Source: CAZMYM01 sp964620325 (lineage in GTDB: Bacteria > Bipolaricaulota > Bipolaricaulia > UBA7950 > UBA9294). Taken from it: 38,019 nucleotides of DNA. The notes beneath the pieces are model-generated. The model was not told the DNA's origin and ran no database searches. It was given only the letters and a program-made list of their open reading frames with translations. The stretch's first letter is position 1, and each line of letters opens with the position of its first letter. Location of the stretch: assembly GCA_964620325.1 (NCBI GenBank), contig CAZUIM010000021.1, positions 1-38,019 of the forward strand, read 5' to 3'. Of this stretch, positions 9,335-18,050 are shown one piece after another. A program made the position numbers and the translations under genes.

Positions 9335-9778
9335 TCAGACATCGAGCACGCACTCGACGACCCAGGTCTCGTCAACCTCGGTCACCGAGAGGCCGAGATA
9401 GCTGATCCCCTTCACCTCGAGCCCGATCTCGTGTTGTTCCGGATCGAGCCTGTCTCCCCACGCCGAGCCGACCAGATGGTACGTCCGATCGACCTCCTCG
9501 ATGTGGACGTCGAAGCACGCGAAGACGAGCCCGGAGATCTCCTTCTGCGCGAGGAGGTCACCGAGCCAGTCGACGAGCAGGCTCTCCGTCGTCGACGCGT
9601 CCGTCGTCACCCGATGCTCGCGTGCCGGCCGGACGCGGTCGATGTCGATCATCAGAGCGAAGACGCCGGCGGCGGCGGCGGCGAACGCCTCCCCCAACGT
9701 CGCTCCGCGCGCCCGAAGGCCGACGTCGGCCGTGTGATCCAGGTACTCGACACCGCTCGGAGGCCGACGGCCGGTCAC
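9335..9778 (-). CDS. Archease, RtcB activator
   Basis: Small protein of 147 residues that accelerates the guanylation and turnover of RtcB. It begins MTGRRPPSGVEYLDHTADVGLRARG, in which DHTAD is the family hallmark carrying a metal-binding Asp. It continues with TTESLLVDWLGDLL and ends in a conserved-looking ISYLGLSV segment. The GTG start overlaps the stop of the preceding ligase gene (GTGA), and the stop lies 22 bp before the rtcB ATG, so expression with RtcB is very likely. Confidence 0.92.
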   Translation of the reverse strand: MTGRRPPSGVEYLDHTADVGLRARGATLGEAFAAAAAGVFALMIDIDRVRPAREHRVTTDASTTESLLVDWLGDLLAQKEISGLVFACFDVHIEEVDRTYHLVGSAWGDRLDPEQHEIGLEVKGISYLGLSVTEVDETWVVECVLDV

Positions 9779-10338
9779 GTCGATCGGCCGATCGGGGCTT
9801 CGAACAGGGGCGCATAGACCGCCCCGTTCCGCGTCAACCGGCTCTCCATCAGGACGATTCGCTCGGCGCGCGCGACGATCGGCGCGTTCAGACGCGACCC
9901 CGCAACAAGCCGGACGAGGCTTCGATCGGGCCGTCCTTTGACGCGAGCGACCGTCACGTGTGCGGCCGGCCTCCTCCGCTCTTCGTCGAATCCGATCGAA
10001 CCGAGGCCGTCGTTGAGGGCGTCGACAAGATCGACGAACGAAGTCGGCGTCTCGCCGCCGATCCACAGAACCCGGGCCCGCTCGGCCGACGGAAAGGCCC
10101 CAACGCGGTCGAGCGTCATCGCAAACGGCTCGAACCGTCCGACAACCTGCTTGCAGATCCGGTCGAGATCGACGGTCAGCATCGGCTCGATTTCCCCGAG
10201 GAATCGGACCGTCACGTGGTAGTTCTCCGGACGGACCCACGACGCTCGCGTCGTCGTGCCGGCCCGGAGTCCCTCGGCGATCGAGCCGACCGCGGCGCGC
10301 TGAGCCGAACTCAATGGGATGCAGAAGAAGGCTCGCAT
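9775..10338 (-). CDS. thpR: 2'-5' RNA ligase / RNA 2',3'-cyclic phosphodiesterase
   Basis: 2H phosphoesterase superfamily member of 187 residues. Two HxT motifs are visible: HVTVRF at His41 and HVTVAR at His127, spaced as in ThpR/LigT. Such enzymes hydrolyse 2',3'-cyclic phosphates to 2'-phosphates and can ligate RNA halves through a 2'-5' bond in vitro. The ATG at 10338 has GGAGG upstream, and the stop overlaps the archease start. In this operon it would act on the same RNA ends as RtcB, either competing for or editing cyclic-phosphate termini; that role is inferred from context. Confidence 0.9.
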   Translation of the reverse strand: MRAFFCIPLSSAQRAAVGSIAEGLRAGTTTRASWVRPENYHVTVRFLGEIEPMLTVDLDRICKQVVGRFEPFAMTLDRVGAFPSAERARVLWIGGETPTSFVDLVDALNDGLGSIGFDEERRRPAAHVTVARVKGRPDRSLVRLVAGSRLNAPIVARAERIVLMESRLTRNGAVYAPLFEAPIGRST

Positions 10339-10406
10339 TCGATTCCTCCCGCCGGATGATACCCGACCCAAGCCCGCCGTCAGCCGACCGTTCGCCGCCG
10401 ACCGGC

Positions 10407-10412
10407 TACAAT
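10407..10412 (+). promoter_or_regulatory. Candidate -10 element for leaderless transcription of the caspase gene
   Basis: TACAAT ends 7 nt before the ATG at 10420. A start at the usual distance would place the first transcribed base at or next to that ATG, the TANNNT-N7-ATG layout of leaderless genes. No clear -35 is seen. The overlapping GGAG could instead be a Shine-Dalgarno site. Confidence 0.4.
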
Positions 10413-10419
10413 GGAGCCC

Positions 10420-13400
10420 ATGACTTGGAGAGTTCGGGCGATCATCGTCTGCCTCGTCTCGATCGCGGCGACCTCCTCGCCCGCGGTCGGCGAGCAGTTC
10501 CTCGTCGCCCAAGACGGCGCCGGCACCCACGGCACGATCCAAGGCGCGATGACCGCCGCCGGGTACGGCGACGTCATCCGCGTCAACCCAGGCGTCTACG
10601 AAGAGGGCGTCGTCTTCAAGAACGGCGTCTCGCTCGTGGGCTCTGGAGCGGGCGCCACCGTGATCCGCTACGGATATGGCTTCGAACCGGTCGTCTACGC
10701 CCATCATGCCAGCGTCGGCCGGATCGAGGGTTTCTCGATCGAGCGGACCGAGACGACACTCCCCGGCCCGACGGTCCTGCTGGAGTCGGCATCGATCACG
10801 ATCGTCGACTGCACGATCACGGGCAGCCGGGAGAACGGCCTCGAGATCGCCGAGACGACGTCCGCTCCGACTCTCGAAGGCGTTCGGATCCACGGGAACG
10901 ATCGGCACGGAGTCTGGGCGCACGACGGCGCCCGCGTCCGCCTCACCGCCTGTCGGATCGAGGAGAACGGAGGCAACGGGATCCTCCTCACCGGCGAATG
11001 CACGGTGACGCTCGAGACCACGACGATCTCCGACAACGGTGTGCACGGGTTGACGATCACGGACGCGTCCTCAGCAACCGCTGTCGGCTGCGAGTTCCGT
11101 CATCAGACCGGGTGGGGCGTCGATCTGTCCGATCGGGGACAGGTCAGGCTGACGAGCTGCAGACTGATCGACAACGCCTCCGGCGGGCTCCGGCTGAGCG
11201 GCGACAGCGACGCGGCCGCTCTCGGTTGCGCGATCGTCGGGGGCGAGACCGGCGTCGAGGCGCGAGATCGGACGGCTCATCGGATCGAGGAATCCTCGAT
11301 CCGCGCGTCACGAATCGGAGTCGCCGTCGCCGGCGAAGCGACCGGGGCGGCGACGCGTTCCGAGATCTCTGCGTGCGAAACAGACGGCCTCGACCTGTCC
11401 GGCGACGGCGAGTACGTTGTCGATCGAACCACCGTTGTGCGAAACGGTCGAGCGGGCGTCCTCATACGCGGCTCCGCCGTCTCGATCACCAACACGATCA
11501 TTGCGTACAACGTAGGGGCCGGCGTCCGTGTCGATCGGCCGAGCGGAGCCCCCGGGGATCTCCTTCTATCGCACAACAACGTCTGGGGAAACGATGCGGG
11601 CGACTATCAAGGAGTGACGCCGCGGACGACCGACTTGACCGCGCCGCCGGATTTCGTCGATCTCGAGGCCGGGAACATCGAGCTCCGGCCCGCCTCACCG
11701 TGCATCGGCCGAGGCCTCCTCGGGGAGACGATCGGCGCACACGACGACCCGACCCGGAGTCCGATCGGGCGCATCGAGTTCCTCCCGACCTACCGCAACG
11801 CAATTCCCGGGCTCGACCTGTCCGCATTCGCGCGCATCAAGACGTCGCCGTTCGAGCTCGAGGCGATCGAGCTCGCCGCGACCCACGCCGGCCCCCGAGG
11901 CTCGGTCCTTCTGAGCACGTCGTTCCTCGGAGCGTGGGGGGCGAGGACGACGGCCGCCGCGACGTTCGAATCCTCCGTCTTCGAGGTGGGGACCGGTTCT
12001 CTCTCTTGGAGCCTCCACGCCTCGGGTGTGCTCGACGGATTGGAGTCGCGCATTCGCGTCTCCGCGGAGGGAGAGTTGATTGGATCGGGGTATCGTCTCG
12101 CGTCGAGCCTCTCGAGGACGTGGCCGTCGAGCCGCTGGGTGCAGGCATTCGAGCTGTCTCTCGGAACGGGCCTTCGAGCGACGCTGAGCGCACGAACGGC
12201 CAATCTGGTCCCCGAGTCGTTCGCCGTCGCCGTCGAGGGTGCGACGGAGGTTCCGACCGGAACGCTCTCGGGCCGCGGCGGGATCGTCCTCGGACCCGAC
12301 CGCCTCGCATCCGCCGCGGTCGACTGGGAGGGTGCAACACGTTCGCTCTCGGTCATCGCTTCGACCTATCTCGACAGCCCCGGCCACGCTTCCCTGGCAC
12401 TCGCGCTCGACGAAACGGCGGCCGGACTCGACGCCGAGTTGGTCGTTTCGCTCTCAGATTTCGCCTTCCATGACGGCGAGATCTCGGTGTCGAAGCGAAT
12501 TGGGTCCGCCGAGTTGACCGCCCGGCTCGGAATCGACGCCCTCGGCCGCGCGCGTGCGAGCCTGCGGGTCGTGGCCGACTTCGACCGATTGCTCGCGTCG
12601 CCGCCCAACCTTCCTCCGGTCCCGTCATTCACCGTTCGCCCGATCGACGCTCGGGACGGCGAGCCAGTCCACTTCGATGCCACCGCATCGACCGACGAAG
12701 ACGGCAATGTCGTCGAGTACTGGTGGGACTTCGGAGACGACGACGCCGAGCTCGGTGAGGTGGCCGACCACACGTTCGAGACGGCCGGTTCGTTCACCGT
12801 GACGTTGACGGTCGCCGACGATGATGGAGCGACGGCGATCGTCAGCCGCCCGATCGAAGTCGCGGAGGCCGACGAGACCCCGGTCGCCGAGTTCCTCTGG
12901 GAACCGGTCACCGAGTCAGGGACGCGCCTTCCACGTCCGCCACGAGCCGGGGACTGGCTCCGACTCGATGCGACCGCCGCGTACGATCCGTCGGGCGAGC
13001 GACTCGAATATCATTGGGATCTTGAGTCGGACGGCGAGTTCGACCTGGTCGCGGAGGAGGCGATCGTCGTCGCGCCCCCGCTCGAAGCCGGAACGCACCC
13101 GGTGACTCTTCGCGTCGTCAACGAAGCGGGAAGGGCCGACGCCGTCATGCACGCCGTCATCGTCTCCGAACCGAAGCCGCCGAGCGCCGGCTTCGCATTC
13201 ACCCCGACCACTCCATCGATCCTCGACCCGATCCGGTTCTCCGATCTCTCATCCGACGTGGACGGGAACGTCGTTTCGTGGGAATGGACATTCGGCGACG
13301 ACCACTCGTCCCGCGAAACGTCGCCGATCCATCGCTACGACGAGCCGGGCACGTACGCGGTTCGCCTCACGGTCACCGACGACGACGGCCTCGCCGCGTT

Positions 13401-14733
13401 CTCCGAGGAGACGATCGCCGTCGCACAGGTTCCCGAGATCGTCGTGACCGGAGGCGTCTTTGTCCTCGCGATCGGCATATCTGACTACGAGAACGTCGCC
13501 GACCTCCAATTCGGTCGCGCCGACGCGATCGCCGCGGCGCAATGGGCGCTCGATGAGGGGGTTCCGCCTGATCACGTCCGCCTTCTCACCGACGCCGAAG
13601 GCGTCGTCGACGGACTCGACGGCTTGAAGGCGGAACGAGCGACTCTCGTCAACGTTCGAGAGAGCCTCGGTTGGATCCGCCGAATGGCCGCGCAGGATGA
13701 CCTCGTCGTGATCTTCTTCTCCGGACACGGCTATCAAGGAGCCGACGACGACGGCGACGAGCGTGACGGGGTCGATGAGTTCTTCGTCCTCGTCGACACG
13801 GTCGACTCGGCCATCGACGACACGGCGTTGCGCGACGACGAGTTCGGTCGCTTCCTCGACCGAGTCCCCTCCCAACACGTCCTCGTCTTCTTCGACGGTT
13901 GCTACTCCGGCGGTCTGGCGCGAAGCCTCCCGAGCGGACGGCGACCCACCGGAGAGACCCTCGACCTGTTCCGCGACTTCTCCCTCGAAGGGCGGCTCAT
14001 CCTTTCGGCCGCGGCAGAATCGCAGGACGCGTTCGAGTCCCCGACACTCGGGCACGGCGTCTTCACCCATTTCGTCCTCGAAGGCCTTCGTGGGGCGGCC
14101 GATTTGAACGAAGACTCGCACGTCACCGCGTGGGAGGTCTACGAGTACGTCCTCGCCGAGGTCCCTCCGTTCGTCCGCCGCGAGCGCGGAGCCGACCAAA
14201 CACCTCAGATCGTCGGTGAAGGAGACGTACGCGTCCTCCTGGCGAGCCACCCACCTCCGCCGGTCGCCGCGTTCTCCTACACGCCGACGGTTCCGTTCGT
14301 CGGAGGACCGGTCCGGTTTCGCGACGAATCGAGCGGCCGGATCACCTGCAAGCGGTGGACGTTCGGCGACGGGTCCGTGTCGGACGCAGACGATCCGATC
14401 CACGTGTTCGAGCAGGAGGGAGCGTTCACCGTCACGCTCGAGGTCCAGGGCGCGACGAACGACCGATCCGATTCGGCCCTTCTCGTTCGGATCACCGCGG
14501 AAGGGCGCGTCATCGGCGAGGAAGGCGACCTGTGGGTCATTTCCCTCGGAGCACAGAACGGCGTCGCCCTCGGCGACCGATTCCGAGCCGTCGGCTCGGA
14601 GGCGGCGGGCGCCGCGGTTCTCGAGGTCGTCGCCCTTATCGATGGCGACTCGGCCGCGTGCCGCTCGATCGGCGACGCGGCTCCGTCCCCCGGTGACGTC
14701 CTTCGACCGATCCTCGCGACGGACGGCCCGTAG
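10420..14733 (+). CDS. Secreted multidomain caspase (C14) with beta-helix and PKD domains
   Basis: Giant exported protein of 1437 residues (alternative ATG at 10411). A signal peptide ends near SPAVGEQ. Residues about 25-400 form a right-handed beta-helix of NosD/pectate-lyase type (repeated short strands with GSRENGLEI, HGVWAHDG, NGILLTG). Residues about 445-725 are beta-rich and unassigned. Three PKD domains follow (about 730-1005, with YWWDFGDDD and WEWTFGDD). The caspase fold starts at FVLAIGISDYENV (about 1012); the catalytic dyad is predicted as His1103 (SGHG) and Cys1161 (DGCYSGG). A fourth PKD lies near 1280-1365 (KRWTFGDGS), then a C-terminal beta domain (GDLWVISLGAQNGVALGDRF). The function is unknown; a secreted peptidase or processing enzyme attached to a carbohydrate- or surface-binding scaffold is likely. 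It is convergent with the PDZ gene, 10 bp away. Confidence 0.88.
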   Translation: MTWRVRAIIVCLVSIAATSSPAVGEQFLVAQDGAGTHGTIQGAMTAAGYGDVIRVNPGVYEEGVVFKNGVSLVGSGAGATVIRYGYGFEPVVYAHHASVGRIEGFSIERTETTLPGPTVLLESASITIVDCTITGSRENGLEIAETTSAPTLEGVRIHGNDRHGVWAHDGARVRLTACRIEENGGNGILLTGECTVTLETTTISDNGVHGLTITDASSATAVGCEFRHQTGWGVDLSDRGQVRLTSCRLIDNASGGLRLSGDSDAAALGCAIVGGETGVEARDRTAHRIEESSIRASRIGVAVAGEATGAATRSEISACETDGLDLSGDGEYVVDRTTVVRNGRAGVLIRGSAVSITNTIIAYNVGAGVRVDRPSGAPGDLLLSHNNVWGNDAGDYQGVTPRTTDLTAPPDFVDLEAGNIELRPASPCIGRGLLGETIGAHDDPTRSPIGRIEFLPTYRNAIPGLDLSAFARIKTSPFELEAIELAATHAGPRGSVLLSTSFLGAWGARTTAAATFESSVFEVGTGSLSWSLHASGVLDGLESRIRVSAEGELIGSGYRLASSLSRTWPSSRWVQAFELSLGTGLRATLSARTANLVPESFAVAVEGATEVPTGTLSGRGGIVLGPDRLASAAVDWEGATRSLSVIASTYLDSPGHASLALALDETAAGLDAELVVSLSDFAFHDGEISVSKRIGSAELTARLGIDALGRARASLRVVADFDRLLASPPNLPPVPSFTVRPIDARDGEPVHFDATASTDEDGNVVEYWWDFGDDDAELGEVADHTFETAGSFTVTLTVADDDGATAIVSRPIEVAEADETPVAEFLWEPVTESGTRLPRPPRAGDWLRLDATAAYDPSGERLEYHWDLESDGEFDLVAEEAIVVAPPLEAGTHPVTLRVVNEAGRADAVMHAVIVSEPKPPSAGFAFTPTTPSILDPIRFSDLSSDVDGNVVSWEWTFGDDHSSRETSPIHRYDEPGTYAVRLTVTDDDGLAAFSEETIAVAQVPEIVVTGGVFVLAIGISDYENVADLQFGRADAIAAAQWALDEGVPPDHVRLLTDAEGVVDGLDGLKAERATLVNVRESLGWIRRMAAQDDLVVIFFSGHGYQGADDDGDERDGVDEFFVLVDTVDSAIDDTALRDDEFGRFLDRVPSQHVLVFFDGCYSGGLARSLPSGRRPTGETLDLFRDFSLEGRLILSAAAESQDAFESPTLGHGVFTHFVLEGLRGAADLNEDSHVTAWEVYEYVLAEVPPFVRRERGADQTPQIVGEGDVRVLLASHPPPPVAAFSYTPTVPFVGGPVRFRDESSGRITCKRWTFGDGSVSDADDPIHVFEQEGAFTVTLEVQGATNDRSDSALLVRITAEGRVIGEEGDLWVISLGAQNGVALGDRFRAVGSEAAGAAVLEVVALIDGDSAACRSIGDAAPSPGDVLRPILATDGP

Positions 14734-14743
14734 GCCTCTTCCG

Positions 14744-15733
14744 CTATTCCTCCAGCTCCAAGGTCAGCAGGAAGACCCGATCCGCCCGGTGGACCTTCAA
14801 CACGACCCGGTCTCCCGGACGCTTGGTCGAGAGGAAGCTCACCAGGTCGGCACACGAGTTGATCGGAACGGCGTTGATGTAGCTCACGACGTCGCCCTGC
14901 CGCAGTCCACGAAGCTCGGCGATCGTCCCTTCGACGACGTTCGAGATCCGGATTCCGGCCCCGTCGGTCTCCTCGCAGAGGAACCCGAGGCCGACCTCGC
15001 CCCGTGCGTAGTTGAACGCAATCAGCTCGATCGGATGCCCCGTCGCCGATGCAAACGGAATCCGAACCGTCGGCTGGTCGATCACCTCCGCCGCCTCCGT
15101 CCCCCGGATGTACCCCTCGGCTGTCGGATCGAGGAGGTACACGTGGACCTGAATCGCCCCACGCAGTTCCGCCACCGACGAGTGAGAATGGCTCGGCGTC
15201 GCGAAACGGAAGGCGAGCGCTTCGTCGGTGCTCACCTGCCAACCGGAGATCCGTACCGTCTGTCGCGGACGTAGAACCCACTTCTTGTCGTCGTCCGTTC
15301 CGACGACGTCCGCACTCCCATTGGTGTTCAACCCGTCGATCTCGAGAACGATGCCGAGTCGGGTTTCCGTCTTGTTCGTCAGAACGACCCGATAGGCCGC
15401 GTCGAGGTCCGGCGTCAGCCCGTAGCTTCGTCGGACGGTGTACCCGACCTCCTCGAGCTGCGAACAGGCCGAAGCCTCTCCCTGCCCACGTCCGCAGGCC
15501 GTCAGGATCCTCTCGACCGATGCTTCATCCTCCTCGGCGAGCGGATCGATTCGGATCGCCACGACACGCGGCTCGAGCGCATTCCAGCTGCCCAATCCGA
15601 GGAATCCCCAAGAGGTGAACGCTTCGATCTCCACGTCGACGTACGTCCCCGAGACTGCCCCGACCGAAAGACCGACGCCGCCCAGGAAGACCGCGACGAG
15701 GAACGCCGCGATCAGACCACGCTTGGCTCTCAT
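14744..15733 (-). CDS. Exported PDZ-domain protein
   Basis: Protein of 329 residues. An N-terminal basic stretch and hydrophobic helix (about 1-27) form a signal peptide or anchor. The middle (about 28-235) is a beta-rich domain I do not recognise, with one Cys pair (ILTACGRG, ASACSQLE). The last 90 residues form a PDZ domain (LGFLCEE, ISNVVEGTIAELRGLRQGDVV, IN, RPGDRVVLKVHR). There is no serine protease domain, so it is not a DegP-type protease; a periplasmic binding or scaffolding role is likely. The ATG at 15733 is set by AGGGGGAGAGG directly upstream. It follows glnS by 28 bp and probably shares its transcript. Confidence 0.8.
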   Translation of the reverse strand: MRAKRGLIAAFLVAVFLGGVGLSVGAVSGTYVDVEIEAFTSWGFLGLGSWNALEPRVVAIRIDPLAEEDEASVERILTACGRGQGEASACSQLEEVGYTVRRSYGLTPDLDAAYRVVLTNKTETRLGIVLEIDGLNTNGSADVVGTDDDKKWVLRPRQTVRISGWQVSTDEALAFRFATPSHSHSSVAELRGAIQVHVYLLDPTAEGYIRGTEAAEVIDQPTVRIPFASATGHPIELIAFNYARGEVGLGFLCEETDGAGIRISNVVEGTIAELRGLRQGDVVSYINAVPINSCADLVSFLSTKRPGDRVVLKVHRADRVFLLTLELEE

Positions 15734-15761
15734 CCTCTCCCCCTTTGCATCCATCACGCCG

Positions 15762-17510
15762 TCACTTCGTCTGCGACGCACTTCGATCGCGTACCTTGGC
15801 CCACGTGTCACGCAACGTGACGGTCCGGTTGAAGACGGGCCGATCGCCGGTCGCGTCGAGATCGACGCAGAAGTATCCCTTCCGCTCGAACTGGTACCGA
15901 TCTCCGGGACGGGCCTCGGAGAGACTCGGTTCAAGCTTGCATCCCGAGCGCGTCGTGAGCGATTCGGGATTCAGATTGTCGAGCCACGTACCCTCCCTCC
16001 CGGCGTCGTCCGGGTCCTCCTGCGTGAAGAGACGATCGTAGAGGCGAACCTCCGCGTCGATCGCGTGACGAGCCGAAACCCAGTGCAGCGTCGCCTTCAC
16101 CTTCCGCCCGTCCGGGGCATCGCCGCCCCGTGTCTCTGGATCGTACGTACACCGCAGCTCCACGACGTCGCCCGCCTCGTTGCGGACCACCTCTTCGCAC
16201 TTGATGAAGTACGCGTAGCGCAGTCGCACCTCGCGGCCGGGGGCGAGGCGGTAGAACCTCTTCGGCGGATCGGCCATGAAGTCCTCGCGTTCGATGTAGA
16301 TCTCACGCGAGAACGGCACCCGACGCGTTCCGGCGGTCGCATCTTCTGGGTTGTTGATCGCTTCGAGGGTCTCTTCGCCGTCCTCGGGGTAGTTCGTAAT
16401 GACGACCTTCAGCGGGTCGATCACCCCCATGACCCGCGGGGCACGAAGATTCAGGTACTGGCGCACGCAGTAGTCGAGGAACGTCGGATCGACGAAGCCC
16501 TCCGACTTGGTCACCCCGAGATCATCGATGAACTGCCGGAGCGCTTCCGGCGGGTACCCACGGCGCCGCATGCCGCAGATCGTCGGCATCCGAGGATCGT
16601 CCCAACCGGCGACGTGGACCTCCTCGACGAGCCTTCGAAGGCGCCGCTTGCTCATCACCGAATGGGCGAGGTTCAGCCGGCCGTACTCGATCTGCCGCGG
16701 CCTCGACGTGATCGGGAGGCGATCGAGGAACCAATCATAGAGCGGCCGGTGGTTCTCGAACTCGAGACTACACGTCGAGTGGGTGATCCCCTCGATCGCG
16801 TCCGACTGACCGTGGGTCCAGTCGTAGGTCGGGTAGATGCACCACGCGTCGCCTTGGCGATGGTGGGTCGCACGAAGGATTCGATACATCACCGGATCCC
16901 GCATGTTCAGGTTCGGATGGGCCATGTCGATCTTGGCGCGGAGCGTGCGCGACCCGTCGGGAAACTCGCCGGCGCGCATCCGCCGGAACAGGTCGAGGTT
17001 CTCCTGCGGAGGTCGATTCCGATAGGGACTCTCACGACCGGGCGGAGTGATCACGCGATCGCCCTCCCGGATCGCCGTACCGCGGTACTCGCGGATCTCC
17101 TCCGGCGAAAGGTCACAGACGTACGCGTCTCCCTGCTCGATCAACAGCTCGGCCCACTCGTAGAGCTGGTCGAAGTAGTCCGAGGCGAAGTAGAGCCGGT
17201 CCTCCCAGTCGACGCCCAGCCAATGCAGGTCGCGGATGATCCCGTCGACGTACTCCTGCTCCTCCGCCGCCGGGTTGGTATCATCGAAGCGAAGGTTGAA
17301 CTTCCCGCCGAACTCCTGCGCGATGCCGAAGGCGAGAAGGAACCCCTTGGCGTGTCCGATGTGGATGTACCCGTTCGGCTCCGGCGGCCACCGCGTGTGG
17401 ACCCTGCCTTCGTTCTTCCCGGTGCGAACATCTTCGGCGACGATCTCCCGGATGAAGTCGCTCCGGCCGCCTGCGCCCTCGCGATTCACACGCCCTGCCC
17501 CATTTGACAT
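15762..17510 (-). CDS. glnS: Glutaminyl-tRNA synthetase
   Basis: Class I synthetase of 582 residues that charges tRNA-Gln directly. HIGH occupies residues 50-53 within PPEPNGYIHIGHAKG, the KMSKS-type loop is MSKRRL at 286-291, and the GlnRS-type stretches RFDDTNP, YPTYDW and CSLEFENHRPLYDW are present. The C-terminal half holds the anticodon-binding beta-barrels (VVITNYPE; DFMADPPKRFYRL). The ATG at 17510 is fixed by AGGAGG four bases upstream; a TTG four codons earlier is less likely. Having GlnRS implies this bacterium need not rely only on the GatCAB transamidation route for Gln-tRNA. Confidence 0.96.
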   Translation of the reverse strand: MSNGAGRVNREGAGGRSDFIREIVAEDVRTGKNEGRVHTRWPPEPNGYIHIGHAKGFLLAFGIAQEFGGKFNLRFDDTNPAAEEQEYVDGIIRDLHWLGVDWEDRLYFASDYFDQLYEWAELLIEQGDAYVCDLSPEEIREYRGTAIREGDRVITPPGRESPYRNRPPQENLDLFRRMRAGEFPDGSRTLRAKIDMAHPNLNMRDPVMYRILRATHHRQGDAWCIYPTYDWTHGQSDAIEGITHSTCSLEFENHRPLYDWFLDRLPITSRPRQIEYGRLNLAHSVMSKRRLRRLVEEVHVAGWDDPRMPTICGMRRRGYPPEALRQFIDDLGVTKSEGFVDPTFLDYCVRQYLNLRAPRVMGVIDPLKVVITNYPEDGEETLEAINNPEDATAGTRRVPFSREIYIEREDFMADPPKRFYRLAPGREVRLRYAYFIKCEEVVRNEAGDVVELRCTYDPETRGGDAPDGRKVKATLHWVSARHAIDAEVRLYDRLFTQEDPDDAGREGTWLDNLNPESLTTRSGCKLEPSLSEARPGDRYQFERKGYFCVDLDATGDRPVFNRTVTLRDTWAKVRDRSASQTK

Positions 17511-17543
17511 CGACCTCCTCAAGGTCTCCGATTCGAACGATAG

Positions 17544-17572
17544 AGTCTACAGGCGGCCTCGACGATGAGCCA
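17544..17572 (-). promoter_or_regulatory. Possible promoter of glnS
   Basis: On the minus strand TAGACT (17549-17544) is preceded 17 bp upstream by TGGCTC (17572-17567), a poor -35. Start would be near 17537, about 27 nt before the ATG. The -10 is plausible, the -35 weak. Confidence 0.35.
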
Positions 17573-17629
17573 GCCCGCGCCCGAGGCGATCGGCGATGAT
17601 GGCGAGACGGGAAACGCGCAGGGCGCGAC

Positions 17630-17959
17630 ATGGACAAGGCGGCGCACGTTCGAACGTTCTTCGGAGAGATCGCAACGGCTCCCATGATCGAATCCTGCCC
17701 GGCCACGAACGACTGCCCCGCGCTGAACGAGATCGACGACGAGGCTCGGCGGATGCTTGTCGGATCGGTCGCCCGGATGCACGTCGATGAACGGTGTCTC
17801 GAGAACGGTCGCCAAGCGCCGCAGGAAGATCTCGCCCCCATCCTGTGCGCACTCGACAACCGGTACTGCCGAATCGATCCCCGAATCGAAGTCGGATACG
17901 AAGAAAGGAAGCGATTCACCTCGACGAACCGCACGTCGTCCGCATCACCTCCTCCGTGA
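17630..17959 (+). CDS. Possible small hypothetical protein
   Basis: A 109-residue frame beginning MDKAAHVRTFFGEIATAPM. Its codons end mostly in G or C and use GAC, ATC, GTC and GAG as the neighbouring genes do, for about the first 100 codons; the Ser/Pro-rich tail looks less genuine. Six cysteines are present (SCPATNDCPAL, RCLENG, ILCALDNRYCR). There is no convincing ribosome site and no family I recognise. An opposing frame on the minus strand (17519-17815) is nearly as good, so this may be non-coding. Confidence 0.3.
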   Translation: MDKAAHVRTFFGEIATAPMIESCPATNDCPALNEIDDEARRMLVGSVARMHVDERCLENGRQAPQEDLAPILCALDNRYCRIDPRIEVGYEERKRFTSTNRTSSASPPP

Positions 17960-17984
17960 CCTTTCTTCGTCCGGGCCGACGGTC

Positions 17985-17990
17985 TACACT
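17985..17990 (+). promoter_or_regulatory. Possible -10 element of the capK-like gene
   Basis: TACACT lies about 60 nt upstream of the ATG at 18051. The sequence 17 bp upstream (TTTCTT) is a poor -35, so the match is weak. Confidence 0.3.
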
Positions 17991-18050
17991 CACTTCGTCG
18001 GCTCGCATCGCTGCCTCTGCGGCCCGAGTGCGACAGGCCAAAGGAGGGAC

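Larger units (their letters stand above)
17511..18050. other. Intergenic region between divergent glnS and capK-like gene
   Basis: This 540-bp stretch holds predicted promoters for both flanking genes and one weak small reading frame (17630-17959). No RNA gene, repeat or terminator hairpin was seen in it. Confidence 0.5.

Noticed and set aside
10314..12473. 719-residue plus-strand frame over the beta-helix part of the caspase gene
   Set aside because: Low-complexity Arg-rich shadow; the caspase frame carries the real domains.
14734..14743. Terminator between the convergent caspase and PDZ genes
   Set aside because: Only 10 bp with no hairpin or T-run.
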